Origin: Dactylis glomerata
Lineage: Eukaryota; Streptophyta; Magnoliopsida; Poales; Poaceae
Assembly (NCBI GenBank): GCA_007115705.1
Contig: QXEO01002100.1
Location: forward strand, 496,001-560,000
DNA length: 64,000 bases
Direction of reading: 5' to 3'
Part shown: one piece after another, positions 1 through 10,826 of the stretch
Position numbering within the stretch: the stretch's first letter is position 1
How the letters are laid out: each line of letters begins with the position of its first letter
Notes under the pieces: generated by a model
Told to the model about the DNA's origin: nothing
The model's database searches: none
The model's input: the letters and a program-made list of their open reading frames with translations, nothing else
Made by a program: the position numbers and the translations under genes

Positions 1-1
1 C

Positions 2-2589
2 ATCACCACAAGAGAGGAGAAATCTTTAATCAGCGACTTGGCAGAAACCTTCGACAACCTGAGCAGGTACAAGCTTAAGCTTAACCCGACAAAGTGTTCC
101 TTCGGCGTATCGGCAGGACAACTTTTGGGGTTCCTGGTATCAGCACGAGGAATAGAGGCGAATCCTGAGAAGATTCAAGCAATTTTAACAATGGGGAAAC
201 CCACAAAACTACACGACGTACAGAAACTTGCAGGACGCGTCGCGGCATTAAGTCGTTTTGTTGCTCGATTGGGAGAAAAGGCGCTTCCTTTCTATGCACT
301 TATGAAGAAATCAGATGATAAATTTGAATGGACAGAAGAAGCAAACACAGCTTTTGCACAGCTGAAAAAGTGCTTTCCATGCCGCCAGTGCTGGTCGCAC
401 CAAAAGAAAAAGAACCACTGCTACTCTATATCGCCGCAACTCATCAGGTGGTGAGCACACTATTAGTAGTCGAAAGAAGTGAAGAAGGAAAAGCCCACGG
501 CGTCTAGAGGCTGGTATATTTCATCAGTGAAGTATTATCTCCGACAAAACAGAGGTACCCGCATTATCCGACACTTGCATATAGTGTTTTCACAACTGCT
601 CAAAAACTGCGACAGTACTTTGCGGTGCACCCAATTATAGTGGTCAATGAAGCGCCACTATCAAACATATTGAACAATCCTTCACCAACAGGACGTATCT
701 CTTTGTGGGGAATCGAATTATCTCCCATGGACATCACGTATGAAAAAAGGAAGGCAATCAAGTCGCAAATCTTGCCAGATTTTACAGCAGAATGGCTGGA
801 GCTGCAGAGCACGGGACCGCCAGATTTATCGAGTGTCTGGACAATGTACTTTGACGGTTCTAAGAGAGTACAAGGCGCAGGCGCAGGAGTAATCTTAATA
901 TCGCCGCATGGCGACAAGCTGAAGTACGTCTTAAGGATGAGTTTTCCGCAGGCTTCTAACAATGAAGCAGAATACGAGGCTCTGCTACATGGAATGAAGA
1001 TGGCCAAAGCATGTGGAGCAACTCGACAAAAAATATTTGGGGATTCAAACCTTGTCGTCCAACAAGTTATGAACAGATGCGACATAATCAATGACAACAT
1101 GATGGCCTACAAGAACTTATATCACTACCTCGAAGGAACATTTGATGGATGCGAAGTCTCGCATATCAGCAGAAACAGCAATGAAGAAGCCGACACCTTA
1201 ACAAATATCGGGTCCCAGTGTTTACCCGTGCCATCGGGAGTATTCTGGGAGGAAATAGTGGAAAGGTCAATAAAAAGTGTCAAAACTTCGACTACTACAG
1301 CAGGCTTGGGGGCTACGCCAGAACCCGAGGAAGTCATGATGATAGAAGAAACCTGGATGCAGCCATATCTCGCATACATGATAAACAAACAATTACCAGA
1401 AGATGCAGTGGAAGCCAAGAGGATTACTCGACGATCGAAAGCGTTTGTCGTGTTGCAGGGGAAATTATACAAGAAGAGTATTATCGGCATTTTGCAGCGT
1501 TGTGTAACGCCTCAGGAAGGACAAGTAATACTAAAAGATATACATGGCGGAGTGTGCGGCCATCATGCAAGCAGCAGGGCAATTGCGGCAAAAGCATTCC
1601 GTGCAGGATTCTATTGGTTAACAGTCATCGAAGACGCGAAAGATATAGTTCGGAAGTGTGAAGCCTGTCAAAGATTCGCATCTCGGCCACATGCACCAGC
1701 AGCAGAGTTACAGCCAATACCATTGTCCTGGCCCTTTGCACAATGGGGCCTCGATATGGTGGGAAAGTTGCATAAATCCTGGCCAGTAGGACATGTTTAT
1801 ATGCTAGTGGCAGTCAATAAATTTACCAAGTGGGTGGAAGCAGCCCCGGTAACAACTCAAGATTCGACAGCGGCGATCAACTTCATCAAGTCAATAGTGT
1901 TTCGTTTCGGCGTACCATATAGCATCATCACGGACAATGGGACAAACTTCACCTCAAAGGAATTCAAGAGTTAATGCGAAGGATTAGGAATCAAACTCAA
2001 ATTTGCATCTGTCGCACACCCAAAGACAAATGGGCAAGTCGAAAAAGCCAATGGCCTGATATGTAGTGGGATAAAAAAGAGGCTCTTAGCACCTCTCGAG
2101 AAAGCCAAGAGCGCTTGGGTAGATGAATTGCCCTCCGTTCTTTGGAGTCTAAGAACCACGCCCAACGCAGCAACTCAAGAAACTCCTTTCTTCCTGGTCC
2201 ATGGCGCAGAAGCCGTGCTTCCAGTCGAAGTTACACACGAGGCTCCAAGAGTAACGGCATACGATGAAACAACATCAACAGAAGCATTGCAAGACGATGT
2301 CGATGCACTAGATGAAGCAAGAGATAAAGCATTAGAAAGAGCCACGCAGTATCAACAGAGCCTGCGAAACTACCACAGTAGTCGAGTTCGTCCACGATCC
2401 TTCGTGGTGGGAGATCTAGTTTTGTGACTCAGGTAAGATAGCCACGGTAAATTGGAGTCCCCTTGGGTGGGACCTTACATCGTCACAGAAGTGATACCAG
2501 GAGGAGCATATCGACTACAAGACAAGAAGACAGGGAAAGACGAGGGCAACCCGTGGAATGCGGAGCAGCTACGACATTTTTACGCGTAG
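2..2589 (+). pseudogene. gypsy pol fragment (RT end, RNase H, aRNase H, integrase)
   Basis: Frame 2 from base 2 reads the C-terminal part of reverse transcriptase (KLKLNPTKCSFG, LLGFLVS). One base is lost in the A-run at 365-369 and reading moves to frame 1. Frame 1 gives a tethered RNase H, then an archaeal-type RNase H (MYFDGS at about 845, with acidic residues in NEAEYEA and GDSN). The integrase follows with its HHCC finger (CGHHAS, CEACQ), D (GLDMVG), D (ITDNGTNF) and PKTNGQVEKANG. In-frame stops lie at 505-507 (TAG), 1972-1974 (TAA), 2425-2427 (TGA) and 2434-2436 (TAA). Several look like C-to-T changes, as expected from deamination of methylated DNA. The natural C-terminus QLRHFYA is still present. 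It is a pseudogene with one frameshift and four stops. Confidence 0.88.
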
Positions 2590-2974
2590 AGTAAATCTAG
2601 TGGTATCAGTAAAATTCGAGTTAAACCTTCTGAACCCAGAACATGAGGCCATAGGCCGGGTTCCTTGGGTTGAACTCGACGAAATTGTATAAAATATTTT
2701 TACTTCTCCACTCGGGGGCTTAAAACCCTCGGGTCGTACGAAAGAAACTTTTATCACGACATGGAGATCTTTTTTCACTATAAGGTTATGCAGATAACCC
2801 GATATTCTTCAAAGGAATTGGTTCACAAAGAACCTGATATATATAAAGCATACCTCAAAACAATGATTTGTTTTCATGGTACTAATAAAAGCGTCAAAGC
2901 AAAGTACGGATATTCATTACATAGAGAAACGGCAACATGGACATTATGAAAAGAAATTACATATAAAGAAGATC

Positions 2975-3547
2975 CTAATGAAAGTGGACTTCAGCTTCAT
3001 ACTCCTTTTGGCACTGAGTGCCGTCATAGATCTTCACGTCGAACTTTGACGTGCCGATATGGAAGTCGAAGGTCATGAAGAAGCCTTGATGGATGTCGTG
3101 GTCTTCTGTAAACTGCGACCAGCCACCCTTAAAGTACTGCTCGCCGTTGCCATCATACCAAACCTCCACTTCGTATGGAGTCCCACTGCCAGATTGTTCA
3201 CAGAGAACAGCTTCACGCAGTTCTCGCCCGTCCATGAACTTGGTGAAATTCAGCGACAGACGCTGAATCTCGCGGCACTGCGCCATGGCAATGCAGAAGA
3301 AAGAGAAGATTCTGGGAGGAGCAGCGGGAGCAGCAGGAGGAGGAGCACTTGGACCTAGGGCAGCGCCAGTAACCTTGGGCTTATTTTTGCTACCAGGTGG
3401 GTGGCCGGGGCGGCGCTTAACCAGAGCGGTCGATGACGGTCCCGCGGTGGCCAGAGTTGTGATGTTCTTGCTTCCACGAGGGTGGCCCCGACCTCGCGGC
3501 GCCACCGGAGAGCCAAGGCTCAAACGAGAACCATCTGCGTCAGCCAT
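2975..3547 (-). CDS. antisense AT-hook + B3-like ORF of the gypsy element (190 aa)
   Basis: An intact ORF lies on the strand opposite the retrotransposon's pol, between pol and the 3' LTR. Its N-terminal third holds two basic AT-hook-like blocks (RGRGHPRGSKN and RRPGHPPGSKNKPK), followed by an Ala/Pro-rich linker. Residues from about 90 to the end look like a B3 DNA-binding fold: KFMDG, a V-x-L strand, YEVEVWYDGNG, YFKGGWSQF, then a GFFMTFDFH strand and FDVKIYDG. The ATG lies about 100 bp downstream of a TATAAATA on the minus strand (3648-3655), so it may be transcribed on its own. The B3 reading rests on pattern and has not been tested by profile search. It is the counterpart of the ORF at 8926-9690 in the other gypsy element, although the two sequences have diverged a lot. 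Confidence 0.6.
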   Translation of the reverse strand: MADADGSRLSLGSPVAPRGRGHPRGSKNITTLATAGPSSTALVKRRPGHPPGSKNKPKVTGAALGPSAPPPAAPAAPPRIFSFFCIAMAQCREIQRLSLNFTKFMDGRELREAVLCEQSGSGTPYEVEVWYDGNGEQYFKGGWSQFTEDHDIHQGFFMTFDFHIGTSKFDVKIYDGTQCQKEYEAEVHFH

Positions 3548-3647
3548 GTGGACAAGGGAGAAGGCTAGAAACCCTAGATGAAGAGAGAAGATGATGCGGT
3601 GGAGGAGGAATCTGATTAGGGTTTTTTACCCTTGCCAAAAAATGCTT

Positions 3648-3655
3648 TATTTATA
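3648..3655 (-). promoter_or_regulatory. TATA box for the antisense ORF
   Basis: TATAAATA on the minus strand, 101-108 bp upstream of the ATG at 3547. Spacing suits a plant core promoter with a short leader. Confidence 0.5.
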
Positions 3656-4382
3656 AGCACGTATTATCGGGCCCCCGTGATAAGCGAGGCCCATAAACGT
3701 ATTTTACAAAGGAGTTAAATTCTGCACATAGCAGATGATAAATACCAAGGAGAAAAAAATAAGAAGGGAAGAGTGTGGTTGCACGATATGAAAAAACCTC
3801 GCCTTGGGCTCGGGGGCTTATGAACAGGAGAAGTTAAAAGAAAGAAGACGAAGTGCATTTTGAGCCTATTCTTAACTACAAGTATTCAAACATAGCCTCG
3901 GGGACTACTCCCATCGGGAGCGCTGAGCGCGCACCCGATAGAGGATGAGATAGTCAGTATCGAAGATAAGGAAAGTATATCATACAAACTTCGACTATAT
4001 AGTCGACAAAATGCAAATTAGTCACTCCCATCGGGAGGGAATTGGAAGAAATTAATTTAAAGATCGAATTTCTTTGATTTTATCAGTCAAAAGCTTGGCT
4101 GCGATATAAGATTCTCGAGTTGCGTTATCGCAATGAAACTTGAATGCCGTGATTTATCACGAAGGTAAGACCCCGGGATCCGTCCTGTGCGGCCTGGTAT
4201 ACGCACATGGATGCGCTCTGCTGGTATGTATCCGTGTCTACGACGTGAAGAAAATCCTGGTGGACGCACTGGGTATCCTGAGAATCACTGGGATTCATTC
4301 TTTGTAAGTCCTAAATGCGGCAAAAGAATGGGTTTGACCGGTATCCCGAATTCAAATCCAAGGGGATTGAATTTGAATTAGG

Positions 4383-4810
4383 TGACAAGTATCTGTTCCG
4401 GCAGTTAACTGACCTCTTGATCCGTCAGAGTTGTCAGGCTTGTTCATCAAAACCTCTTGCGAAAAAAACATCATGAAAGTAAGTCGAAAGACCAAGTCGA
4501 AGATTTGAGTACCCCTGAGGCCCGTTAAGCTAGGGCCCAGTTGTAATGATAGTCGAATACGAGTTCTTACCGTATGTCGATGTTTGTAATCTGTATCGGA
4601 CCCTACCCGATCCTCGAGACCTGGCCACCTATATATAGGGGCCAGGAGGGGACGGTGTAGGGCAGATTGAAAGCAAGCCAGGTTGAACACCCAAGTTTAC
4701 TTTCGATATACACTTATTTCGACTAACCTTTACCGTCGAGTTCATCCGACGCCCTATTCCCCCGATCCTAAGTTCTTCATCTAGGACATTTGTCGAGTTA
4801 ACCCTCGTCA
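4383..4810 (+). repeat. probable 3' LTR of the first gypsy element
   Basis: Candidate bounds are TGACAAG at 4383 and CTCGTCA at 4810, near-perfect inverted ends of the TG...CA type. A purine-rich stretch (AAGGGGATTGAATTTG) stands just before the start, and a TATATATA box is at about 4629. No second LTR is in the window, so the left bound is tentative. Confidence 0.45.
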
Positions 4811-6012
4811 ATGATACTTTGCATTGTAACTAGTCTAACAAGTATCGCTAATTTAGTATAACTATTCTCAATTAATGATACAGATTAAGGGTCAGAGGGA
4901 GTATCTCGTAGCCCATCACGCAAAGATGAACCCAGAGATGCAACCAAAACAAACCTTCTCCTATTCGACGCTTTAAGCGCCGATTAGGGTGCCGACGCCT
5001 GGAAGCGTTACATAGTGGGCTGGCCCAATTCGGCCAGAATTTTTTCTTCTCTATTTTTTTGTGAAATTTCAATTTTTTTGGTGAAGTATAAAATGTTTAG
5101 ATTTAAACATAAAATTTAAATTAGTTAAAATTCGAAATCTATTCACATTCAAAAATATATTCAAATCCAACAATTGTTCAAATTCAAAAATCCGTGTATA
5201 TCCAAAAACTATTCAAAGATCAAAATCTATTGAAATTCAAAATCTGTTCAAATATGAAAACTATTTAGTTTTGAAATATATTCAAATTTGAAAAACTATT
5301 CAAATTCAAAAAAAATTATAATAAAAAACCATTAAAATTCAAATCTGTTTCATTCAAAAAGTGTACAAATTTGAATTTGTTCAAATTTAAAACATTCAGA
5401 TTATGGAAAGATCAAATGTTCTAAAAAAAAGAAAGCATTAGGAAGTGCAGTTGTAGGAAGGAGAAACAGGCCATGACCCAAAAAAGCTACATGCGCGAGA
5501 GGGGTTACACGTCGGGAGGTAATCTGCGGCGATCTTCACGACGACATCTCAGAGTTAATGGCAAAGTGTGCTTGTCGATCCTTTAAATCGTCAGCATGGT
5601 CTTCTCGCTATTCTTCAGATCTGGCGAGATCTGTTTCTCGATGTGTCGCTGGTTCCCATCGTTATCCACGGCTCTGGAGCATGGATGCTTGTCAGAGGTG
5701 GTGGATCTGTCGTTATTCCCCAACTTTGTTGATGGGATATGTTGGCTCTTAGTCCAATGAAGCATGGGGACGTCCCCCGGTCGACGTGCCACGGCGATAT
5801 GTGCCTCGTTGCTTGCAGTAGGCCTGTTTATCGAATAAAAAAGCCTTGTTGACGATGGTGCTTCTTTGGATCTGGCAATGGTGGAAACTCGGCATCTCTT
5901 TCGATGTGCGTCTAGGCGGCGTTGGAGTGTGGCGGTGGTTGCTAGTTTTGGCGAGTGCAGAAAAACCTAGGGATGGTTTTGTATTTTTCTATCCTTTAGG
6001 ATTCTCTCTGCA
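4811..6012. other. no gene seen; AT-rich and old repeat DNA
   Basis: From 5080 to 5400 the DNA is AT-rich with imperfect reiterations of ATTCAAA/TTTGAAT. From about 5450 to 6012 a GC-richer stretch continues on the other side of the copia insertion (27583-27690), where it ends in TTAATGAAATACGTGG followed by an A-rich tail. That ending resembles the 3' UTR of a plant LINE, but no coding remnant is visible. Confidence 0.4.
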
Positions 6013-6017
6013 AAGTG
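6013..6017. repeat. target-site duplication AAGTG (left copy)
   Basis: AAGTG directly precedes the 5' LTR and is repeated at 27578-27582 directly after the 3' LTR. It proves that 6018-27577 was inserted as one unit. Confidence 0.95.
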
Positions 6018-6119
6018 TGAAAGTGCAAACTTTGTTTCCCTCAGATTTTGTGTGTTAGATAACAACATTAGGGATACTAAGTGTGTGCTAAGTTGTGCAG
6101 GATTGTCAGCTCAGGATTT

Positions 6120-6485
6120 GCCAGGCCGGATTATCCGGCCAGGGGTGGTCGGATAATCCGCCCCCTCTTGAGAGTGGCCGAAAAACGGCTAAGTCCCTGG
6201 CTCGGCGTCACCCAGTATAGGGGGCCGGATATTCCGGCCAGGGGCCGGATAATCCGCCCCCCCCAGGCGAGAGCTCAAAACGGCTAAGGACCAGCCGCGG
6301 CGTCACCCAGATAGGGGGGCCGGATAATCCGGCCAGGGGCCGGATAATCCGCCCCTCCCCCCCCCCCGAAGTCGACCCCAAATTCGGCTAAGGACCTGAC
6401 GCGGCGTCACCCAGATAGGGGGGGCGGATATTCCGGCCAGGGGCCGGATAATCCGGCCCAACTTTGGCCGGATAATCCGCCCCTC
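6120..6485. repeat. tandem palindrome array in the LTR U3
   Basis: Nine copies of CCGGATAATCCG-like palindromes, mostly paired, recur with a period of about 98-105 bp (pairs begin near 6123, 6223, 6319 and 6423). Each unit also contains CGGCGTCACCCAG and CGGCTAAG. The array sits 35 bp upstream of the TATA box. The 3' LTR has the same array at about 26455-26825, with an extra 17-bp palindrome unit near 26780. Confidence 0.85.
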
Positions 6486-6517
6486 CAAGTCAGCAACGGC
6501 TACATTTTGGGAGGGGC

Positions 6518-6525
6518 TATAAATA
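6518..6525 (+). promoter_or_regulatory. LTR TATA box
   Basis: TATAAATA inside GGGGCTATAAATACCCC. The same box occurs in the 3' LTR at 26858-26865. It is the likely start region of the genomic RNA. Confidence 0.75.
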
Positions 6526-7239
6526 CCCCTCCCCTTCTTCCACCTCAAGCTGCTCGAGCTGTGCAAGAAGAACATCATATTTGGAGCCACCAAATTCGCA
6601 AGATCTCCTCTCTCAACCCACCAAAGCTCTTGATCTTTGGAGAATCGAAGGAGAAGGCCTTGATCTACATCCTCACCGAAGCGATTTGATTTCCCCTCTC
6701 ATTTGCTTGAGGGCCCTTTGGTCTTGGGTTCCCTTGTGTCCCTTGACTTTGATTTGTGTGATTGAAATCTTGATACTTGTTGATTGAGATCTTTGTGGTG
6801 CTTGGGAGCCTCCAATTCAGTTGTGGAGTTGTGCCCCAAGTTTTGTAAAGGCCGATTCCGCCTTGAGGAATCCCTTAGTGGAAAGTAAGCTAGGCCTTTG
6901 TGGCGGAAGCTTGCACCGGAGAATAGGGTGAGCCTTTGTGGCGTTGGTTAGGCCTTTGTGGCAACCACACCCCTCCAACGTAGACGTACTTCCCCTAAAA
7001 AGGAAGGAACTACGGGAATTACATCCGTGTCTCCGTGTGCTCCACTCTCGGTTACCTCTATCCTTTATTGCCTTTACTACTTGTATCTTGCTTAGCTTAT
7101 TTGTTGACATATAGGTAAATTCACCTTAGTTGCATATCTAGAGAATTTACCTTTTGTGTCAAGCCTAAATTGAAAAAGAATTAAAATTTGAGTAGCACCT
7201 ATATACCCCCCCTCTAGGTGCCCATACGATCCGTTCAAT

Positions 7240-7252
7240 TGGTATCAGAGCC
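7240..7252 (+). promoter_or_regulatory. primer-binding site, initiator-Met tRNA type
   Basis: TGGTATCAGAGCC, two bases after the LTR end. It is complementary to the 3' end of plant initiator methionine tRNA, the usual primer of Ty1/copia elements. Confidence 0.9.
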
Positions 7253-7644
7253 TCGGCTCTTATTTCGGGCTTAACCGCCTAAGAGTATGGATCCACCACC
7301 TAAGGAGGGCTCGGAGGGCTCGGGTCAAGTTTCCATGGGTGAGTTCAAATCCTTGGAATCATCCATGGCTTCCATGACATCTCAAATAAGTGAGTTGCGT
7401 GAAATGATGGCGCAACTCATGCAAGCTAAAACTGCTAATGCTTCTCCACCTCTGGAAAAACCCGCTACTCCACAAGTGGAGAATGTGGGGATAGATGAGG
7501 AGGGTGCCAACAAAAATGGCGATGCTAAGTCTTCCACCAAGGGCGACGGGAAAGGTGAATACCCACATTGGTATTCACCCGACCCGCCGGTTCCTTATCC
7601 TCATATTAACCATAGAGGTGATCCGCCTAAGCTTGATGCATTAA

Positions 7645-7649
7645 ACTTT
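7645..7649. repeat. target-site duplication ACTTT (left copy)
   Basis: ACTTT immediately precedes the nested gypsy LTR and is repeated at 17651-17655. Removing one copy and the insert restores the gag reading frame across the junction. Confidence 0.95.
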
Positions 7650-8548
7650 TGTCGATGGATTTCGTGTCGCAAGAACACGGGGTACCACGTGATGGACCCA
7701 AGGATTCGAACGCAGGGGGCTGAACGTGTGAGATCTTGGATCGCAACGAAACACGGTGATGGAAGCCTCGATTGTCGAACGCACAACGCACTGCAGAGAG
7801 GGAGACCGAGCCTTACCCAGGTTCAGGGCCCTCGTGGTGAGGTAAAACCCCTACTTCCTGCCTTCTTGTATTGCAACGCGACACCTCGCGAGGAGTACAA
7901 GGCCTTGGTTACAAAGCTCTAGCTGGCCAGAGGTTGAAGAACCTGCGTGCCTAGCTAGCAGCCTGAAGAAGATGAAGATTCGATCCCCTCTAAGGGATGG
8001 CCTCTCCCTCCTTTTATAGCGCCCAGGTCCTCCTTCCCCTTATCTTCTTGGGGAAGGGGTTGCCACACACGGCCAAGGAGGGAGGACAGCGGTAGACTAC
8101 ACTCTTCTGTAGACTTGGTCTTCGTAGGGTAGTGGCGCCAGTCCACAGGAGTGGGTGGAGGAAGCTGACGTCCTCCTCTGGCGCCCTGCACCGTCCACGC
8201 TATTTTTAGGGGGGTGGCCAACTACCACTGTGCCGCTTTGGGCAGGCACAGAGAAAGCTGGTCTCCTCCCTGTCGGGGGTAGCGTGGGAGGTACGCGGTC
8301 TTCTGCCCGTTATCTTCTTGCTCTGCACGCAAACGTGCCGAGCTGACGTGGGCGTACTTCCTCTCCTCACCAGCGGGGGCACGTGAGGAGGTCTTCTGGT
8401 CCTTAGCAGTTTTGGTTGTCGTTCTCCTCACGAGGCGCCTCCTCGTGAGGGTCTTCTCCGCCGCTTGGGTCCTTGATTCTGAAGGTGGGCCGATGACGTG
8501 GCCCAGGAGCAGGTGGACCGGGATACCCCGGTATCCATAACACCGACA
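7650..8548 (-). repeat. 3' LTR of the nested gypsy
   Basis: 899 bp, equal in length to the partner at 16752-17650, with 12 visible single-base differences and no indels. The bounds are set by the TG...CA ends and the ACTTT duplication. Confidence 0.95.
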
Positions 8549-8845
8549 GTAGCCCCCGGGAGCCCGGCCCGCAAACGCGCCCTCTCGAGGGAGCGAAGGG
8601 ACGGGGGCCCCAGAAGCTGCTGGGCCCTCCCACAGCACGCGTCAATCGTGCGGTCAGAGGTCCATGTGAAGAAGCAGACGCTGCGGACGCGTGGCGTGGC
8701 CGCAACTGGCGAGACGAAACGGCGGGTGGCGTTACAGTCTCCGAGGCGTCAAACTGTCATGATGACGCGTCGCTTGACTGCGGAGCACTGCGCAAACGCT
8801 TTGATTCCCGCGCAGGGATTTGACGCATCGACGCCGGACGCTCCC

Positions 8846-8853
8846 CTTAAATA
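8846..8853 (+). promoter_or_regulatory. TATA-like box for the antisense ORF
   Basis: CTTAAATAG lies about 75 bp upstream of the ATG at 8926, just outside the 3' LTR and on the strand opposite to gag-pol. Confidence 0.4.
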
Positions 8854-8925
8854 GATCCTCCTCGAGACGTCCGGCACTTCACCTCCTTCCTCCAGTGCCA
8901 CTTCTGCTTCTGCGCATCTGAGCTC

Positions 8926-9690
8926 ATGGATCCTTCCAACTCCTCCGCTGCCGCCGGAACAAGCTCTGGAGCGAAACGCCGCGGGCGTCCCCCGGGCAGC
9001 GGGATCAAGGCGAAGATCCCGGCCCGATGCGCGCCCGGCGCTGGCGGCCCCCTCCGCATTGGCGCGCCGCGGCAGGAAGAGGCGAGCCGCGCCGCCCTGG
9101 GGACCTCCGGCGCCATGACCCTCCGGGGTCCGGTGCGCGGGGGTGCTCTGAACTCGCCGTCGCCGCTGGCGGCGGCGCCTGCTCCCCGTGCCTCGGGGAG
9201 CGTCGATCGGGCCCTTCAGGAGGTGCTGGCCACCCTGGGCCCGCCTCCCCCTGAAGCAGATCCTCCGGCCCCGCCGGCGAACGGAGTGATTGCCACTCCG
9301 CGCCCCCTGGCGGCAGCGATGCTGGGACCCCTCATCGGCCCGGGGTCCCGGTTCCTGGAGCTTCTCGTTGTCGTCGACGCCCCGGGCTTCAACTCCCTCC
9401 GGCTGCCCGACGCCGTCCGGAGGGTGATTTACGCCCCCGGCACGGCCGCCGGGGAGATTGCCCTGGGGGAACAGAGCAGGCCAGATCTCTTCTGGCCTGT
9501 GGACATCCTCCTTGGGGACGGCGGCCGCGCCGTCCTCTCCGGCCGCTGGAGGGCATTTGCCCTCGGCCATCGCCTCCGCGTCGGCGACCACCTCGTCTTC
9601 CGCTTTAAGCTGGGGACGTTGGAGGCTACGGTGCGGATCTTCACCGCCGGCGGCGTCCGCCGCACCTACCCCCAGCCCGCGGTGCAGTGA
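8926..9690 (+). CDS. antisense AT-hook + B3-like ORF of the nested gypsy (254 aa)
   Basis: An intact ORF on the strand opposite gag-pol. Near the N-terminus it has a canonical AT-hook (KRRGRPPGSG, residues about 22-31), followed by an Ala/Pro/Gly-rich linker. The C-terminal 110 residues fit a B3-type DNA-binding fold: FWPVDILLGDGG, AVLSGRWRAFALGH, then LRVGDHLVFRF and a final ATVRIF strand. The same order, AT-hook then B3-like, is seen in the antisense ORF of the first gypsy element (2975-3547). The product would be a nuclear DNA-binding protein with no role in the standard retrotransposition cycle. Function and expression are inferred; the B3 assignment needs a profile search. Confidence 0.65.
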   Translation: MDPSNSSAAAGTSSGAKRRGRPPGSGIKAKIPARCAPGAGGPLRIGAPRQEEASRAALGTSGAMTLRGPVRGGALNSPSPLAAAPAPRASGSVDRALQEVLATLGPPPPEADPPAPPANGVIATPRPLAAAMLGPLIGPGSRFLELLVVVDAPGFNSLRLPDAVRRVIYAPGTAAGEIALGEQSRPDLFWPVDILLGDGGRAVLSGRWRAFALGHRLRVGDHLVFRFKLGTLEATVRIFTAGGVRRTYPQPAVQ

Positions 9691-10826
9691 AGAGGTGGCC
9701 CTGGCGTGGTAGTCCTCTGGGGAGGGGAGCTAGTCTCCTCCCCTCTTTTGTCGCGTAGTCCTCGCCGGCGGGGTATGCCCCGCCGTGCTTTTGCTTCTTC
9801 CCCCACTAGGGGCGCTTTAATGAAATCCGCTTGTTAATCATCTTGCTGTTCTTCAATGTCCTGGTCATTCGCTCGCTCGAGAGCCCTGGTGAGTTGTTGG
9901 CATCGACGGGAAGCCTCCCTCCGCCTCAGAGCTCAAGATGGGGTCGGCGTTGATGACACATCGGACGATTCCTGAGACAAGATGATGAAGAAAGAGTTGG
10001 AAAACAAAAAACCCCAAATCCCCGAAAACGGAAAAACAAATCGAGAAAACAAACGAAAAAAGAAGGCGAATAAGATGCCCCTGTGACCGGCACAGGGACC
10101 TTCTCCGTCGTGGAGGAGCGCGGCACTATCTGTGTCAGCAGCTAAGAGCAAATTGCCGCGCGTGGCGATTCACGGGGCCTTCCTCGTCGTTGAGGGAAGC
10201 TGGACCCTCACGGACGTGAAAACGTCGACGCTTAAGAGAGCCCAGAGACCATCGACACCTCACAAGGGTTGCTCATGAGGTGAAGGGCCTGGCGCGGACC
10301 TCCGGATCTGCGTCTCCTTCGCAAGATGATCGGAGCGGCCTTGGTCTTCAATAATCCTGCCACGTTAGGCCTTCCTCGGCTGAGGGAATCTCCCTGCGGA
10401 TGCTGGTGCATCGACGCGTCCTTGCTCCCTCGTGAGGGTTGCTCACGAGGGGTAGGTCCTTAGCGGGTGCCTTTAGGCACACCTTGGACTTTTCCTCGAA
10501 GATTTTTTATTTTCCGATGTACTTCGCGAGGAACTAAGCACCATGGGTATTTGGAGGTGATCGATAACAGGGCCGTCGCCCCCGACCAGAGCTCATTCCC
10601 TTCGGGTTTTTCGGGCTCGCTGTTTTCTGGGCGAAGGCCCCAGCATAGACACCGTGCCTAGCCCCCTTCCGCGAGGAGTACAACAGAAAATAAATGGACT
10701 TCATGCCATTTGATGTCATGCCGAAGCAGAGGCGCTATATTGCGCATTAACTTAATATCAGTGCTTAAGAGCGGACTGAGGTGATACAAGTGCCGTAAAA
10801 ACGGTCTTTTTCTCCTCGTGAGGAAC
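9691..10826. other. non-coding internal DNA of the nested gypsy
   Basis: This lies between the antisense ORF and the end of pol. It contains repeated CTCGTGAGG/CCTCACGAGG fragments and no convincing ORF. It probably holds the 3' ends of both the sense and antisense transcripts. Confidence 0.5.

Larger units (their letters stand above)
1..4810 (+). mobile_element. Ty3/gypsy retrotransposon (Tat-type), 3' part, decayed
   Basis: The left edge cuts this element inside the reverse transcriptase. Order seen is RT C-terminal part, RNase H, a second archaeal-type RNase H, integrase, pol stop at 2587-2589, an antisense ORF (2975-3547), then a probable 3' LTR. The extra RNase H between the usual RNase H and integrase, and an antisense ORF before the 3' LTR, are typical of the Tat lineage. 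Several CTCGGGGGCT-like purine blocks (around 2715, 3800, 3895) precede the LTR. The element is inactive. The 5' half lies outside the window, so no target-site duplication can be tested. Confidence 0.85.
6018..7237 (+). repeat. 5' LTR of the copia element
   Basis: 1220 bp, starting TGAAAGTGCAAAC and ending CGATCCGTTCA. From 6120 to 6485 it holds about 100-bp tandem units rich in GGCCGGATAATCCGGCC-type palindromes. A TATAAATA box at 6518-6525 marks the promoter. By eye about ten substitutions and several indels in C/G runs separate it from the 3' LTR. Confidence 0.95.

Noticed and set aside
3059..3581. Plus-strand open frames across 3059-3581
   Set aside because: They are shadows of the minus-strand AT-hook/B3-like ORF and have no domain character.
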